A stretch of DNA of 64,000 nt from Tepidiforma sp. (lineage in GTDB: Bacteria; Chloroflexota; Dehalococcoidia; Tepidiformales; Tepidiformaceae). The notes below the pieces were generated by a model. The model did not search any database. It was not told the origin of the DNA and saw only the letters and a program-made list of their open reading frames with translations. Location: NCBI RefSeq assembly GCF_026003995.1, contig NZ_BPIG01000002.1, positions 186,001-250,000 on the forward strand, read 5' to 3'. Below are positions 45,014 to 52,785 of the stretch, in pieces (position 1 is the stretch's first letter; each line of letters starts with the position of its first letter). Both the position numbers and the translations under genes were made by a program.

Positions 45014-46016
45014 ATGACCGCCGCAACCGCCCAGCGCCAGCTCCCCACCGTCATGGCCATCAACGAGGCCCTCCGCCAGCTCATGCGCGAGGACCCGACC
45101 GTCTTCCTCGCCGGCGAAGACGTCGCCCTCTACGGCTCCGTCTTCGGCTTCAGCCGCGGCCTCCTCGATGAGTTCGGCCCCGAACGCGTCGTCGATACCC
45201 CCATCAGCGAAGCCGCCCTCGTCGGCCTCGGCGTCGGCGCCGCCGCCACCGGCCTCCGCCCCATCATCGACATCATGTTCATGGATTTCATGGGCGTGGC
45301 GATGGACCAGCTCGTCAACCAGGCCGCCAAGATGCGCTATATGTTCGGCGGCAAAGCGCGCCTGCCCCTCACCATCCACACCATGGCCGGCGCCGGCCTC
45401 AACCTCGCCGCCCAGCACTCCCAGAGCCTCGAAGCCTGGTTCTGCCACGTCCCCGGCCTCAAAGTCGTCATGGCCTCCGGCCCGTACGAAGCCAAGGGCC
45501 TCCTCATCGCCGCCGTCCGCGACGACAGCCCCGTCATCGTCATCAACCACAAGGCGCTCCTCGGCCTCGCCGGCCCCGTCCCGGAAGAGATGTACGAAAT
45601 CCCCCTCGGCGAGGCTGCCGTCGTCCGCCCCGGCACGAACTTCACCATCATCGCCACCGGCCGCATGGTCCACGAAAGCCTCGCCGCCGCCGAAAAGCTG
45701 CTCGAGCACGGCATCGACGCCGAGGTCATCGACCCTCGCACCCTCGTCCCGCTCGATACCGCGACGCTCGTCGCATCCCTCCGCAAGACTCACCGCGCCC
45801 TCGTCGTCCACGAGGCCGTCCGCTTCGGCGGCTTCGGCGCCGAGATCGCTGCCCAGCTGCAAGAAGCCGCCTTCGACCACCTCGATGCGCCCGTCGGCCG
45901 GGTCGGCGCGCCGTTCTCGCCCGTGCCGTTCAGCCCCCGCGCTCGAAGCCCACTACGTGCCGAACGCCGACCGCATCGCCGCCGAAGCCCTCCGCCTCCT
46001 CGGCCGGGCCGCGTAG
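45014..46016 (+). CDS. acoB: 2-oxo acid/acetoin dehydrogenase E1 component, beta subunit (frameshifted near its end)
   Basis: Completes the E1 heterotetramer with the alpha subunit. Conserved parts are AGEDVALYGSVFGFSRGLLDEFGPERVVDTPISEAALVGLGVGAA, LTIHTMAGAGLN..HSQSLEAWF and the C-terminal GFGAEIAAQLQEAAFDHLDAPVGRVGAPFSPVPFSP. After this the frame breaks at a run of five C (45934-45938). With one C fewer the chain continues as ALEAHYVPNADRIAAEALRLLGRAA and stops at 46016, the expected family end; as written it reads on into the next gene. A sequence error is the likeliest cause. About 333 residues when corrected. Confidence 0.9.
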
Positions 46017-46018
46017 CC

Positions 46019-47026
46019 ATGCCCCCCGGCCCGGTCGGCGTCATCGCCAACCCCGCCTCGGGCAAGGACATCCGCCGCCTCGTCGCCCGCGCGCCCGTCT
46101 CCACCGACGCCGACAAGGTAGCCGTGCTCCGCCGCTTCTTCGCCGGCGCCGCCGCCGCCGGTGCCCGCGACATCTGCTACCTGCCGGGCCCGCACCGCCT
46201 CGCCGAGGACGCGCTCGAACCGTTCGCGCCGCCGCTCCGCCCCGTCCCGATCCCGGTGCCGCTCACCGGCTCCGCGCTCGATACGCGGAACGCGGCCGCC
46301 GCCTGCCGCGGGCGCGGCGCGGCCGCCGTCCTCGTGCTCGGCGGCGACGGCACCTGCCGGGCGGCCGCCGCCGGCTGGCCCGGCCTGCCCATCCTCCCCA
46401 TCTCCACCGGCACCAACAACGTCTTCCCCCTCGCCTGCGAACCCACGGCCGCGGGGCTCGCCGCCGGCCTCGTCGCCTCCGGCCGGGTGCCCATCGAGGC
46501 TGCCGCCGTCCGCTGCCCCGTCATCGCCGTCGAGGTCGATGGCGAACCGCCGGACCTCGCCCTCGTCGATGCCGCCCTCGTCGACGAGGCCTTCACCGGC
46601 TCCCGCGCCGTCTGGCGGCCGGCCGAGCTCCGGGCCGCGCTCCTCCTCCGTTCCGACCCGGCCGTCACCGGTCTCGCCGCCATCGGCGGCGCTCTCGGCC
46701 TCGCGATGCCCGCCGGCGCGGCCATCGCCCTCGACCTCGGCGAACCCGGCTGTCCCGTCGCCGCCGCGCTCGCCCCCGGCCTCATCGTCCCCGTCCCGGT
46801 CCGCAGCTACCGCGCCGCGCCATTCGGCGAAGCGGTCGAATGGCGCGGCCCCGGCATCATCGCCCTCGATGGCGAGCGGGAGCGCCGCCTGCTCCCCGGC
46901 CAGCGCGCCCGCCTCCTCCCGCTCCCCGATGGGCCCCGCCTCATCGACCCCCGCCGCGCGCTCGCCCACGCGGCCCGCGCCGGCCTCTTCCTCGACCTCA
47001 CCCCCGGAGCGCCCCATGCCGACTGA
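46019..47026 (+). CDS. acoX: AcoX-like ATP-NAD kinase family protein
   Basis: A 335-residue protein starting MPPGPVGVIANPASGKDIRRLVARAPV, with the ATP-NAD kinase/diacylglycerol kinase loop VLVLGGDGTCRAAAAGWPGLPILPISTGTNNVFP. AcoX genes occur in acetoin dehydrogenase operons, and their role is not well established. Its location between E1beta and E2 is the main reason to call the complex acetoin-type. ATG 46019 lies two bases after the corrected E1beta stop. It overlaps the E2 gene by 11 bases. Confidence 0.85.
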   Translation: MPPGPVGVIANPASGKDIRRLVARAPVSTDADKVAVLRRFFAGAAAAGARDICYLPGPHRLAEDALEPFAPPLRPVPIPVPLTGSALDTRNAAAACRGRGAAAVLVLGGDGTCRAAAAGWPGLPILPISTGTNNVFPLACEPTAAGLAAGLVASGRVPIEAAAVRCPVIAVEVDGEPPDLALVDAALVDEAFTGSRAVWRPAELRAALLLRSDPAVTGLAAIGGALGLAMPAGAAIALDLGEPGCPVAAALAPGLIVPVPVRSYRAAPFGEAVEWRGPGIIALDGERERRLLPGQRARLLPLPDGPRLIDPRRALAHAARAGLFLDLTPGAPHAD

Positions 47027-48383
47027 CGTCCTCATCCCCAAGCTGGGCATGACCATGACCGAAGGCACCGTCGCCGAATGGCTCGTGCCCGACGGCGCGC
47101 CCGTCCGCGCCGGCGACATCGTCTACCGCCTCGAAACCGAGAAGATCGAGTTCCAGGTCGAAGCCGAGGCCGACGGCATCCTCCGCCACGCCGTCCCGGC
47201 CGGCGCCACCCTGCCGCCCGGCGCCGTCGTCGGCTGGATTCTCGCGCCCGGCGAAGCGCCGCCCGCCGGCGCCCCGGCCGCTCCGCTCCCGGCCGCCGAA
47301 GCCGCGCCGGCCGCCCCCGCCTCCGTCCCGCCGCCGCCCCCGGCGGAGGGACGCCTCGCCGCCTCGCCTGCTGCCCGCCGCCTCGCGGCCGACCTCGGCG
47401 TCCCGCTCGATGCCGTGCTCGGCACCGGCCCCGGCGGCCGCGTCACCGAGGAGGACGTCCGCCGCGCCCACGCGGCTCTCGCCGCGGCTCCCGCGCCGCC
47501 GGCAGCCCCGCCGGCCGAACCGCCCGCCGCCACCCCCGTCGCGCGCGCCCTCGCCCGCGAGCTCGGCATCGACCTCGCCGCGGTCCGCGGCACCGGCCCC
47601 GGCGGCCGCATCACGAAGGAAGACGTCGAAGCGGCGGCCGCCCGCCCCGCCCCGCCCTCCTCCGCCCCGCTGCCCGCGCCCGCCCCGCCCTCCGCGCCCG
47701 GCGAGCGCATCCCCCTCCGCGGCATGCGCCGCACCATCGCCGACCGCATGCACCGCAGCCTCCAGGAGATGGCCCAGCTCACCCTCAGCATGCGCGTCCG
47801 GATCGACGAGGCGCTCCGCCTCCGCGAGCAGCTCATCGCCGAGTGGCAGCCCGAAGGCATCCGCCCCTCCATCACCGACCTCGTCATCCGCGCCGCCGCG
47901 AAGGCCCTCCGCCGCCACCCTGCCCTCAACGCCCGCGTCGAACCCGACGCCATCGTCCTCGAGCCCGCCGTCCACATCGGCATGGCCGTCGCCCTCGAAG
48001 CCGGCCTCGTCGTCCCCGTCATCCGCGGCGCCGACGCCCTCAGCCTCCGCGACCTCGCCCGCGAAACCTCCCGCCTCGCCGAAGCCGCCCGCGCCGGCGC
48101 GCTCGGCCTCGACGACTACGCCGGCCAGACCTTCTCCGTTACCTCCCTCGGCATGGCCGGCGTCGAGTTCTTCACCCCCATCATCAACCCGCCCAACGTC
48201 GCCATCCTCGGCATCGGCCGGATCGTCGACGACGTCGCCTGGGAGGGCGACCGCCCGGTCCGCGCGCGCACGCTCACGCTCAGCCTCACGATCGACCACC
48301 GCGCGGTCGACGGCGCCCCCGGCGCGGCCTTCCTCGCCGAGGTCCGCGACCTCCTCGAATCCCCCTACCGGCTGCTCGTATGA
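47016..48383 (+). CDS. acoC: Dihydrolipoamide acyltransferase (E2) with two peripheral-subunit-binding domains
   Basis: Core of the complex, 455 residues. It has a lipoyl domain (1-80, lysine in LETEKIEFQVEA), then Ala/Pro linkers and two E1/E3-binding domains: AASPAARRLAADLGVPLDAVLGTGPGGRVTEEDV (about 113-148) and TPVARALARELGIDLAAVRGTGPGGRITKEDV (about 171-205). The catalytic domain follows from about 230 with the final TIDHRAVDGAPGA carrying the active His and Asp. Most E2 proteins have one binding domain; two in a row is unusual. The start ATG 47016 lies within the acoX end. Confidence 0.93.
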   Translation: MPTDVLIPKLGMTMTEGTVAEWLVPDGAPVRAGDIVYRLETEKIEFQVEAEADGILRHAVPAGATLPPGAVVGWILAPGEAPPAGAPAAPLPAAEAAPAAPASVPPPPPAEGRLAASPAARRLAADLGVPLDAVLGTGPGGRVTEEDVRRAHAALAAAPAPPAAPPAEPPAATPVARALARELGIDLAAVRGTGPGGRITKEDVEAAAARPAPPSSAPLPAPAPPSAPGERIPLRGMRRTIADRMHRSLQEMAQLTLSMRVRIDEALRLREQLIAEWQPEGIRPSITDLVIRAAAKALRRHPALNARVEPDAIVLEPAVHIGMAVALEAGLVVPVIRGADALSLRDLARETSRLAEAARAGALGLDDYAGQTFSVTSLGMAGVEFFTPIINPPNVAILGIGRIVDDVAWEGDRPVRARTLTLSLTIDHRAVDGAPGAAFLAEVRDLLESPYRLLV

Positions 48384-49747
48384 CCGCGCCCGCCCGCTTC
48401 GACGTCGCCGTCATCGGCGCCGGCGCCGCCGGCGCGGCTGCCGCGCTCGAAGCCGCGCGCCTCGGCGCTTCCGTCGCCCTCATCGAGGCCCAGCAGCCCG
48501 GCGGCTCCTGCGTCCACCACACCTGCATCCCCACCTCCATCCTCCTCGACGCGGCCGAAGGCTTCGCCCGCGCGCGCGAACTCGGCCTCGCCGGCGTCTT
48601 CGCCGCGGGCGAAACCTTCCAGCTCGGCCGCGCCAGCGACCGCGCCCGCGCGCTCGTCCGCGGCCTCGCGGCAGCCACCCAAACCGCGCTCCGCCGCGCC
48701 GGCGTCCAGCTCATCGCCGGCCACGCCAGCTTCCTCGAGCCCGAGCTCCTCGCCGTCGCCGGGGGCGAACCGGTCCGCGCCGGGGCCGTCGTCATCGCTG
48801 CCGGCGCCCGCTGGGAGCCGCCGACGATTCCCGGGCTCCCCGCCGACCGCTTCGCCACCCCCGACGTCGTCCAAACGTGGCGCGAAGCCCCGGCCTCCTG
48901 CCTCGTCCTCGGCGGCGGCCCCTCGGGCGGTCTCTTCGCCATCGAGTACGCGGTGCTGCTCGCTCTCGCCGGCTCCGCCGTCACCCTCGCCGCGCCCGGC
49001 CCCGCCGTCTGCGACGGCTTCGACGCCGACCTCCAGCCGGTCATCGCCGACCTCCTCGGCGCGCTCGGCATCGCCGTCCACCGCGACGCTGCGCCGGCCG
49101 CAGCCGAAGGCGCCGCCGTCCGCCTCGCCGCGCCCGGCCGCGAGGTAGCGGTCGACGCCGCCGTGGTCCTCGCCCCCGACCCCCGCGTCCCCTCGGCCGA
49201 GGGGCTCGCGCTCGAACGCGCCGGGCTCGCGCCAGCCCCGGATGGGACCATCCCGGTCGACGAAACCGCCGCCGCGGCCGTGCCGGGCATCTTCGCCGCC
49301 GGCGACGTCACGGGCCGCGGCATGCTCTCCAGCACTGCCGCTGCGATGGGCCGCGCTGCCGGCGCCGGCGCCGCCGGGGACCCCCGCCGCTTCCGCCTCG
49401 CCGCCGTGCCGCGCCTGGTCCACGCCGTCCCGCCGCTCGCCGCCGTCGGGCTCACTGCCGAAGCGGCGCGCGCCCGCGGCCTCCGGCTCGCCACCGCGAC
49501 CGTCCCGGTGGAGGGCTCCGCCTGGTCAGCCGTCCGCGGCGGCCAGCCCGGCTTCGTCCGCCTCCACGCCGACGCCCGCACCGGCGAAATCCTCGGCGTC
49601 CAGGCGGCCGGCCCCGGCGCCCACGAGCTGGTCTGCGCCGCCGCCGCGCTCATGCAGGCCGAGGCGACCGCCGGCCAGCTGGCCGCCGCCCTGCCCTGGC
49701 ACCCCTCGCCCCTCGAGCTCCTCGCCGAGGCGGCCCGCCGCCTCTGA
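48380..49747 (+). CDS. Dihydrolipoamide dehydrogenase-like flavoprotein (E3)
   Basis: FAD disulfide oxidoreductase, 455 residues, overlapping E2 by four bases. It should reoxidise the lipoyl group with NAD. It has VAVIGAGAAGAAAALEAARLG, the redox disulfide Cys44/Cys49 in GGSCVHHTCIPTSILL, an NAD loop LVLGGGPSGGLFAIEYAVLLALAG, the FAD motif GIFAAGDVTG, and the C-terminal ALPWHPSPLELLAEA with the His/Glu pair. The disulfide loop (VHHT in place of LNVG) and the SGGLFA in place of SG.E.G differ from standard Lpd; perhaps a dedicated E3 for this complex. Confidence 0.88.
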   Translation: MTAPARFDVAVIGAGAAGAAAALEAARLGASVALIEAQQPGGSCVHHTCIPTSILLDAAEGFARARELGLAGVFAAGETFQLGRASDRARALVRGLAAATQTALRRAGVQLIAGHASFLEPELLAVAGGEPVRAGAVVIAAGARWEPPTIPGLPADRFATPDVVQTWREAPASCLVLGGGPSGGLFAIEYAVLLALAGSAVTLAAPGPAVCDGFDADLQPVIADLLGALGIAVHRDAAPAAAEGAAVRLAAPGREVAVDAAVVLAPDPRVPSAEGLALERAGLAPAPDGTIPVDETAAAAVPGIFAAGDVTGRGMLSSTAAAMGRAAGAGAAGDPRRFRLAAVPRLVHAVPPLAAVGLTAEAARARGLRLATATVPVEGSAWSAVRGGQPGFVRLHADARTGEILGVQAAGPGAHELVCAAAALMQAEATAGQLAAALPWHPSPLELLAEAARRL

Positions 49748-49755
49748 CGCCAGCC

Positions 49756-50188
49756 TCAGGCGCGCAGCGCGTACACCTCGTAGGTCACCCCCGCCCGGCG
49801 TCGTCGTCCCGACGCCGACCGCCTGCACGTTGTTCAGCCAGGCGTACTTCTCCGCCCCCGTTTCGAACAGCGGCGCCGAGTACACCTTCGTCGTCCCGTC
49901 CGCGCCCCGCGCGCCGATGCCCGTGTACGTCACGAGGATGTGCGCCCCGTCGTCCGTCTGCAGCGTCAGCCGCACGTCCAGCTTCATGCTCCCGTCCGGC
50001 CGCAGCGTCACCCAGTCGCCGCCCGAATTGGCGACGATGGTGCCCTTCAGCTTCGGGCCTTCGAACGTGCCGCCCGGCACGCTCACGATGAACCGCGACC
50101 CCTGCGGGCCGCCCTGGATGATCGTCGGCGGCGCGACCTGCGCCGTCATCGTGAACAGGAACTCCACCGGCAGGCTCTCCATCGGCAT
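49756..50188 (-). CDS. DUF3237-like protein (frameshifted near its end)
   Basis: Small beta-barrel family of unknown function often seen in aromatic or steroid catabolic clusters. It starts MPMESLPVEFLFTMTAQVAPPTIIQGGPQGSRFIVSVPGGTFEGPKLKGTI and includes SGGDWVTLRPDGSMKLDVRLTLQTDDGAHILVTYTG and KYAWLNNVQAVGVG. The frame then breaks at five C (49788-49792; five G on this strand). With one fewer the end is GVTYEVYALRA and a TGA at 49756, the natural family end. As written it would continue antisense to the E3 gene. AGGGAG precedes ATG 50188. Confidence 0.8.
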
Positions 50189-50254
50189 CGCAGCAACTCC
50201 CTTCTCGTTGTCGTTTCCCGGTTCGAAGCGGTTCGTCCCGCGGGCGGCCGTATC

Positions 50255-51019
50255 CTACCCGCCCGCGGCCGGCGCCGCGCTCTCGTGCATCACGACGCTC
50301 ACCTCGCCGGCCAGCGCATCGTCCCGGATGAGGCGCACCACCTCCTCCGCGATTCGCTCTGGCGGCAGCAGCACCGCGCCCGCCAGCGACGGCTCCAGCC
50401 ACGCCGCCGGCCGCGTCCCATCGCCCGTCTTCGCGATGATCGGCGTGTCCACCATCCCCGGCGCGACGGCGTTCACCCGCACGTTCTCCAGCTCCTTCAG
50501 GATGGCGCACGACTTCGTGAAGTGGATGACCGCCGCCTTCGAGGCCGCGTAGACGGGGTCGAACGGCAGCGGCCCGAGCCCCGCGATGCTCGCCGTGTTG
50601 ATGACCGCGCCGCCCTCCCCGTGCTCCCGGAACGCCTCCACCGCCGCCCGCGTGCCCATCACCACCCCCGCAGCGTTCACCGCGAGCACCCGGAACACCT
50701 TTTCCAGCGGCGCATCCGGCCAGCCCGGCGTGTCCCCGGTCATGATCCCCGCGTTGTTGTGCACGATGTCCAGCCGCCCGAACACCCGCTTCGCCGCCCG
50801 GAACGTCTCGGCCACCCCATCCGGGGTGCCGATGTCGCCCTGCACGAACGCCGCTTCGCCGCCCGCCGCCGCGATCCGCCGCACCGTCTCCTCCCCGCCC
50901 GCCGCGTCGACGTCGACCACGACGACCTTCGCGCCCTCGCGCGCCAGCCGCTCCGCGCACGCCCGGCCGATGCCCGAGCCCGCGCCCGTGACCATCGCAA
51001 CCTTGCCCGCGATCTCCAT
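50255..51019 (-). CDS. Short-chain dehydrogenase/reductase
   Basis: Classical SDR, 254 residues from ATG 51019 (MEIAGKVAMVTGAGSGIGRACAERLAREG), with GGGAGGCAGG just upstream; the longer open frame includes the leader. It has VHNNAGIMTGD, INTASIAGLGPLPFDPVYAASKAAV and Asp in VVVVDVD after the second strand, indicating NAD(H) preference. The C-terminal half, AWLEPSLAGAVLLPPERIAEEVVRLIRDD, resembles SDRs with a diminished GG ending. It forms a unit with the DUF3237-like gene downstream and is controlled from the shared divergent operator. Confidence 0.92.
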   Translation of the reverse strand: MEIAGKVAMVTGAGSGIGRACAERLAREGAKVVVVDVDAAGGEETVRRIAAAGGEAAFVQGDIGTPDGVAETFRAAKRVFGRLDIVHNNAGIMTGDTPGWPDAPLEKVFRVLAVNAAGVVMGTRAAVEAFREHGEGGAVINTASIAGLGPLPFDPVYAASKAAVIHFTKSCAILKELENVRVNAVAPGMVDTPIIAKTGDGTRPAAWLEPSLAGAVLLPPERIAEEVVRLIRDDALAGEVSVVMHESAAPAAGG

Positions 51020-51060
51020 GCCTGCCTCCCGTGGCGAAAATCGGCGGGAGTTTATCCTGC

Positions 51061-51090
51061 TGGACAAAGCTTTGGCCAATGGTCCAGTAT
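51061..51090. promoter_or_regulatory. Divergent promoter region with a shared operator palindrome
   Basis: TTTGGCCAATGGTCCAGT (51071-51088) has TGG and CCA spaced by eight bases and lies between the minus-strand SDR and the plus-strand pair. On the plus strand TGGACA (51061-51066), 18 bases, CAGTAT (51085-51090) is a possible promoter with the palindrome in its spacer. On the minus strand TAAACT near 51056 is a possible -10. Confidence 0.55.
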
Positions 51091-51096
51091 TCCGCC

Positions 51097-51543
51097 GTGG
51101 CACAGCCCGTCATCCCTGCCCCGCTCGCCGCTCACCTCGAACCCCTCCCTCACCTCCGTGCCGGGTTCGAACGCTTCCTCGCGGCCTGCTTCGACCCGGA
51201 CGCCGTGCCCGCCGCCACCCTCGAGCGCTGCCGGCGGCTCGTGGCTGCCCTCCACGGCGCCGACCCGGCCGCCTGCGGCCCCGCCTTCGCCGGCCTCCCG
51301 CCGGCCGAGGCCGAGGCCCTCGCCCGCGGCGAATGCCCTCCCGGCCTCCCGCCCGCCGACGCCCTCGCACTCGAAATCGCCGGCTGTATCCCGTGGCGCC
51401 ACCACGACCTGCCCGATGCTCCCGTCCTCGCTTACCGCGACGCCTGCGGCGAGCGCGCGGCCGTCACCCTGCTCGCCGCCCTCGCCATGTTCGATGCCCT
51501 CTGCCGGATGACCCTCGCCGCCAGCCGCCTCGAAGGAGCCTGA
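51097..51543 (+). CDS. Hypothetical protein upstream of a carboxymuconolactone decarboxylase-like gene
   Basis: No family recognised. It is about 148 residues from GTG 51097 (MAQPVIPAPLAAHLEPL), or 154 from ATG 51079, which lies inside the operator and is less likely. Helical, with a Pro/Ala/Leu-rich middle and IAGCIPWRHHDLPDAPVLAYRDACGERAAVTLLAALAMFDALCRMTLA. The helix pattern and cysteines loosely resemble the AhpD/CMD fold of its partner two bases downstream, so it may be a diverged subunit. Confidence 0.6.
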   Translation: MAQPVIPAPLAAHLEPLPHLRAGFERFLAACFDPDAVPAATLERCRRLVAALHGADPAACGPAFAGLPPAEAEALARGECPPGLPPADALALEIAGCIPWRHHDLPDAPVLAYRDACGERAAVTLLAALAMFDALCRMTLAASRLEGA

Positions 51544-51545
51544 CC

Positions 51546-52088
51546 GTGTCCACCGTCCCCCGCGTTCCCTCCGCCGTCCCCGGCCAGCCGCCCGCCTTCC
51601 ACACCGTCCTCGCCCACGCGCCCGCCATCCAGCAGAATTTCGCCGCCCTCTACGCCGACTTCTGGATGGACCCCGCCCTCTCCCAGCGCGACCGCGAACT
51701 CGCCCGCATCCGCAACGCCCGCGTTACGGCCTGCGGCTTCTGCCGCCAGGTCCGCTTCTCCCTCGCCCGCGAGGAAGGCCTCGACGAAGCCACCCTGGAC
51801 CTCGTCACCGACGCCTACGCCGAATCCAGCCTCTCCGACCGGGAGAAGCGCATCCTCGCCTGGACCGACGCCGTCATCGGCGACCCGGCCCGCGCCGACC
51901 CGGCCCTCGGCGAAACCCTCCGCCGCGACCTCGGCGAGGCCGGGCTGGCCGCCCTCACCCTCGGCGTCGGGCTCTTCCTCGGCCTCGCCAAGGTGCTCAT
52001 CACCCTCGGCCTCGAACCGGAGCAGATGCCCGTCACCGTGCTGCCCACGCCCGGCTCCGCGGCCTACCGCGCCCCGGCAGCCCGCTAG
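51546..52088 (+). CDS. Carboxymuconolactone decarboxylase/AhpD-like protein
   Basis: A 180-residue helical protein of the CMD/AhpD family, whose members are peroxidase-linked thiol enzymes or decarboxylases. Conserved region: LSQRDRELARIRNARVTACGFCRQVRFSLAREEGLDEATLDLV, with the CxxC disulfide pattern, then SDREKRILAWTDAVIGD. The CxxC favours an AhpD-like redox role over lactone decarboxylation. GTG 51546 lies two bases after the preceding stop. Its end overlaps the convergent small gene by four bases. Confidence 0.85.
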   Translation: MSTVPRVPSAVPGQPPAFHTVLAHAPAIQQNFAALYADFWMDPALSQRDRELARIRNARVTACGFCRQVRFSLAREEGLDEATLDLVTDAYAESSLSDREKRILAWTDAVIGDPARADPALGETLRRDLGEAGLAALTLGVGLFLGLAKVLITLGLEPEQMPVTVLPTPGSAAYRAPAAR

Positions 52089-52366
52089 CCCCGCAGCACC
52101 CGCGGCGGCGCGCCGAGCCCGAACAGCGTCCCCCGCCCCGTGACGGCGTCGAAGCTCTCCACCATCACCTCCAGCTCGTCGCCGTCATCGAGCGTCACCA
52201 CTCCCCGGCCGATCGCCGGCACCACCAGCGGCTCCGCCCGGAACGCCCCGCCCCAGCCCTGCACCTTCCCCGGCGGCGTCGGCTTCGTGAACAGCTCCAG
52301 CGCCACCCGCCGGCGGAACCCCGCCCGCAGCACCTCGAGGTCCGCTTCGCCTTCCCACCTGCGCAT
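52085..52366 (-). CDS. Small hypothetical protein
   Basis: No family recognised. It is 93 residues from ATG 52366 (MRRWEGEADLEVLRAGF), preceded by GGGAGGGAACG, a very good ribosome site. It is basic, without membrane helix, and contains a beta-type end VVTLDDGDELEVMVESFDAVTGRGTLFGLGAPPR. It reads away from the Rieske promoter region and ends against the CMD-like gene. Confidence 0.6.
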   Translation of the reverse strand: MRRWEGEADLEVLRAGFRRRVALELFTKPTPPGKVQGWGGAFRAEPLVVPAIGRGVVTLDDGDELEVMVESFDAVTGRGTLFGLGAPPRVLRG

Positions 52367-52411
52367 CGTTCCCTCCCGCGCATCGCTCCCGCCGATACCT
52401 GCGAGAGACCG

Positions 52412-52462
52412 TTGCAATCGTTCGCGGCCCCCAGTATAGTCGCGGCACTGGCCGTATGGCCA
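52412..52462 (+). promoter_or_regulatory. Rieske operon promoter with operator palindrome
   Basis: TTGCAA (52412-52417), a 17-base spacer, TATAGT (52435-52440), then TGGCCGTATGGCCA (52449-52462) with AAAA after it. Spacing from -10 to palindrome (eight intervening bases) matches the P450 promoter (nine) closely. Confidence 0.77.
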
Positions 52463-52485
52463 AAAATCTGGCAGGCAGGATAGCC

Positions 52486-52764
52486 ATGGCCGACCCCCAC
52501 GCCGAACCCGCCCCCCTCACCCGCCCGCCCCGCAAGAAGCGCCACCCCCTCTCCGGCGCCATCTACGAAGAGCTCCCCGGCAACCGCGTCCGCGTCATCA
52601 AAGGCGAGGCCTACGGCATCTTCGACGGCTTCACCACCCGCCATCTCGAAGGCCCCCTCACCTACGCCGACCCCCACATGATCATCTGGGTCGGCGGCAA
52701 AGCCGTCGAAGGCATGGGCCACCGCGCCGAGCGCGCCCGCGGCCTCGAAATCGTCCACGACTGA
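52486..52764 (+). CDS. Small protein paired with the Rieske oxygenase
   Basis: A 92-residue protein of unknown family. It begins MADPHAEPAPLTRPPRKKRHPLSGAIYEELPGNRVRVIKGEAYGIFDGFTTR and ends AVEGMGHRAERARGLEIVHD. It looks like a small beta-rich domain with no cysteines, so it is not a ferredoxin. It is the first gene of the operon, directly behind the operator, with the Rieske gene 21 bases further on. A role as accessory subunit or substrate carrier is possible. Confidence 0.7.
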   Translation: MADPHAEPAPLTRPPRKKRHPLSGAIYEELPGNRVRVIKGEAYGIFDGFTTRHLEGPLTYADPHMIIWVGGKAVEGMGHRAERARGLEIVHD

Positions 52765-52785
52765 CCCGAAGGAGGTTCCCCCACC

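Noticed and set aside
46019-47026. Fusion of E1beta with AcoX as one 670-residue protein
   Set aside because: The continuous frame arises only through the one-base shift at 45934; E1beta's own ending is intact in the neighbouring frame.
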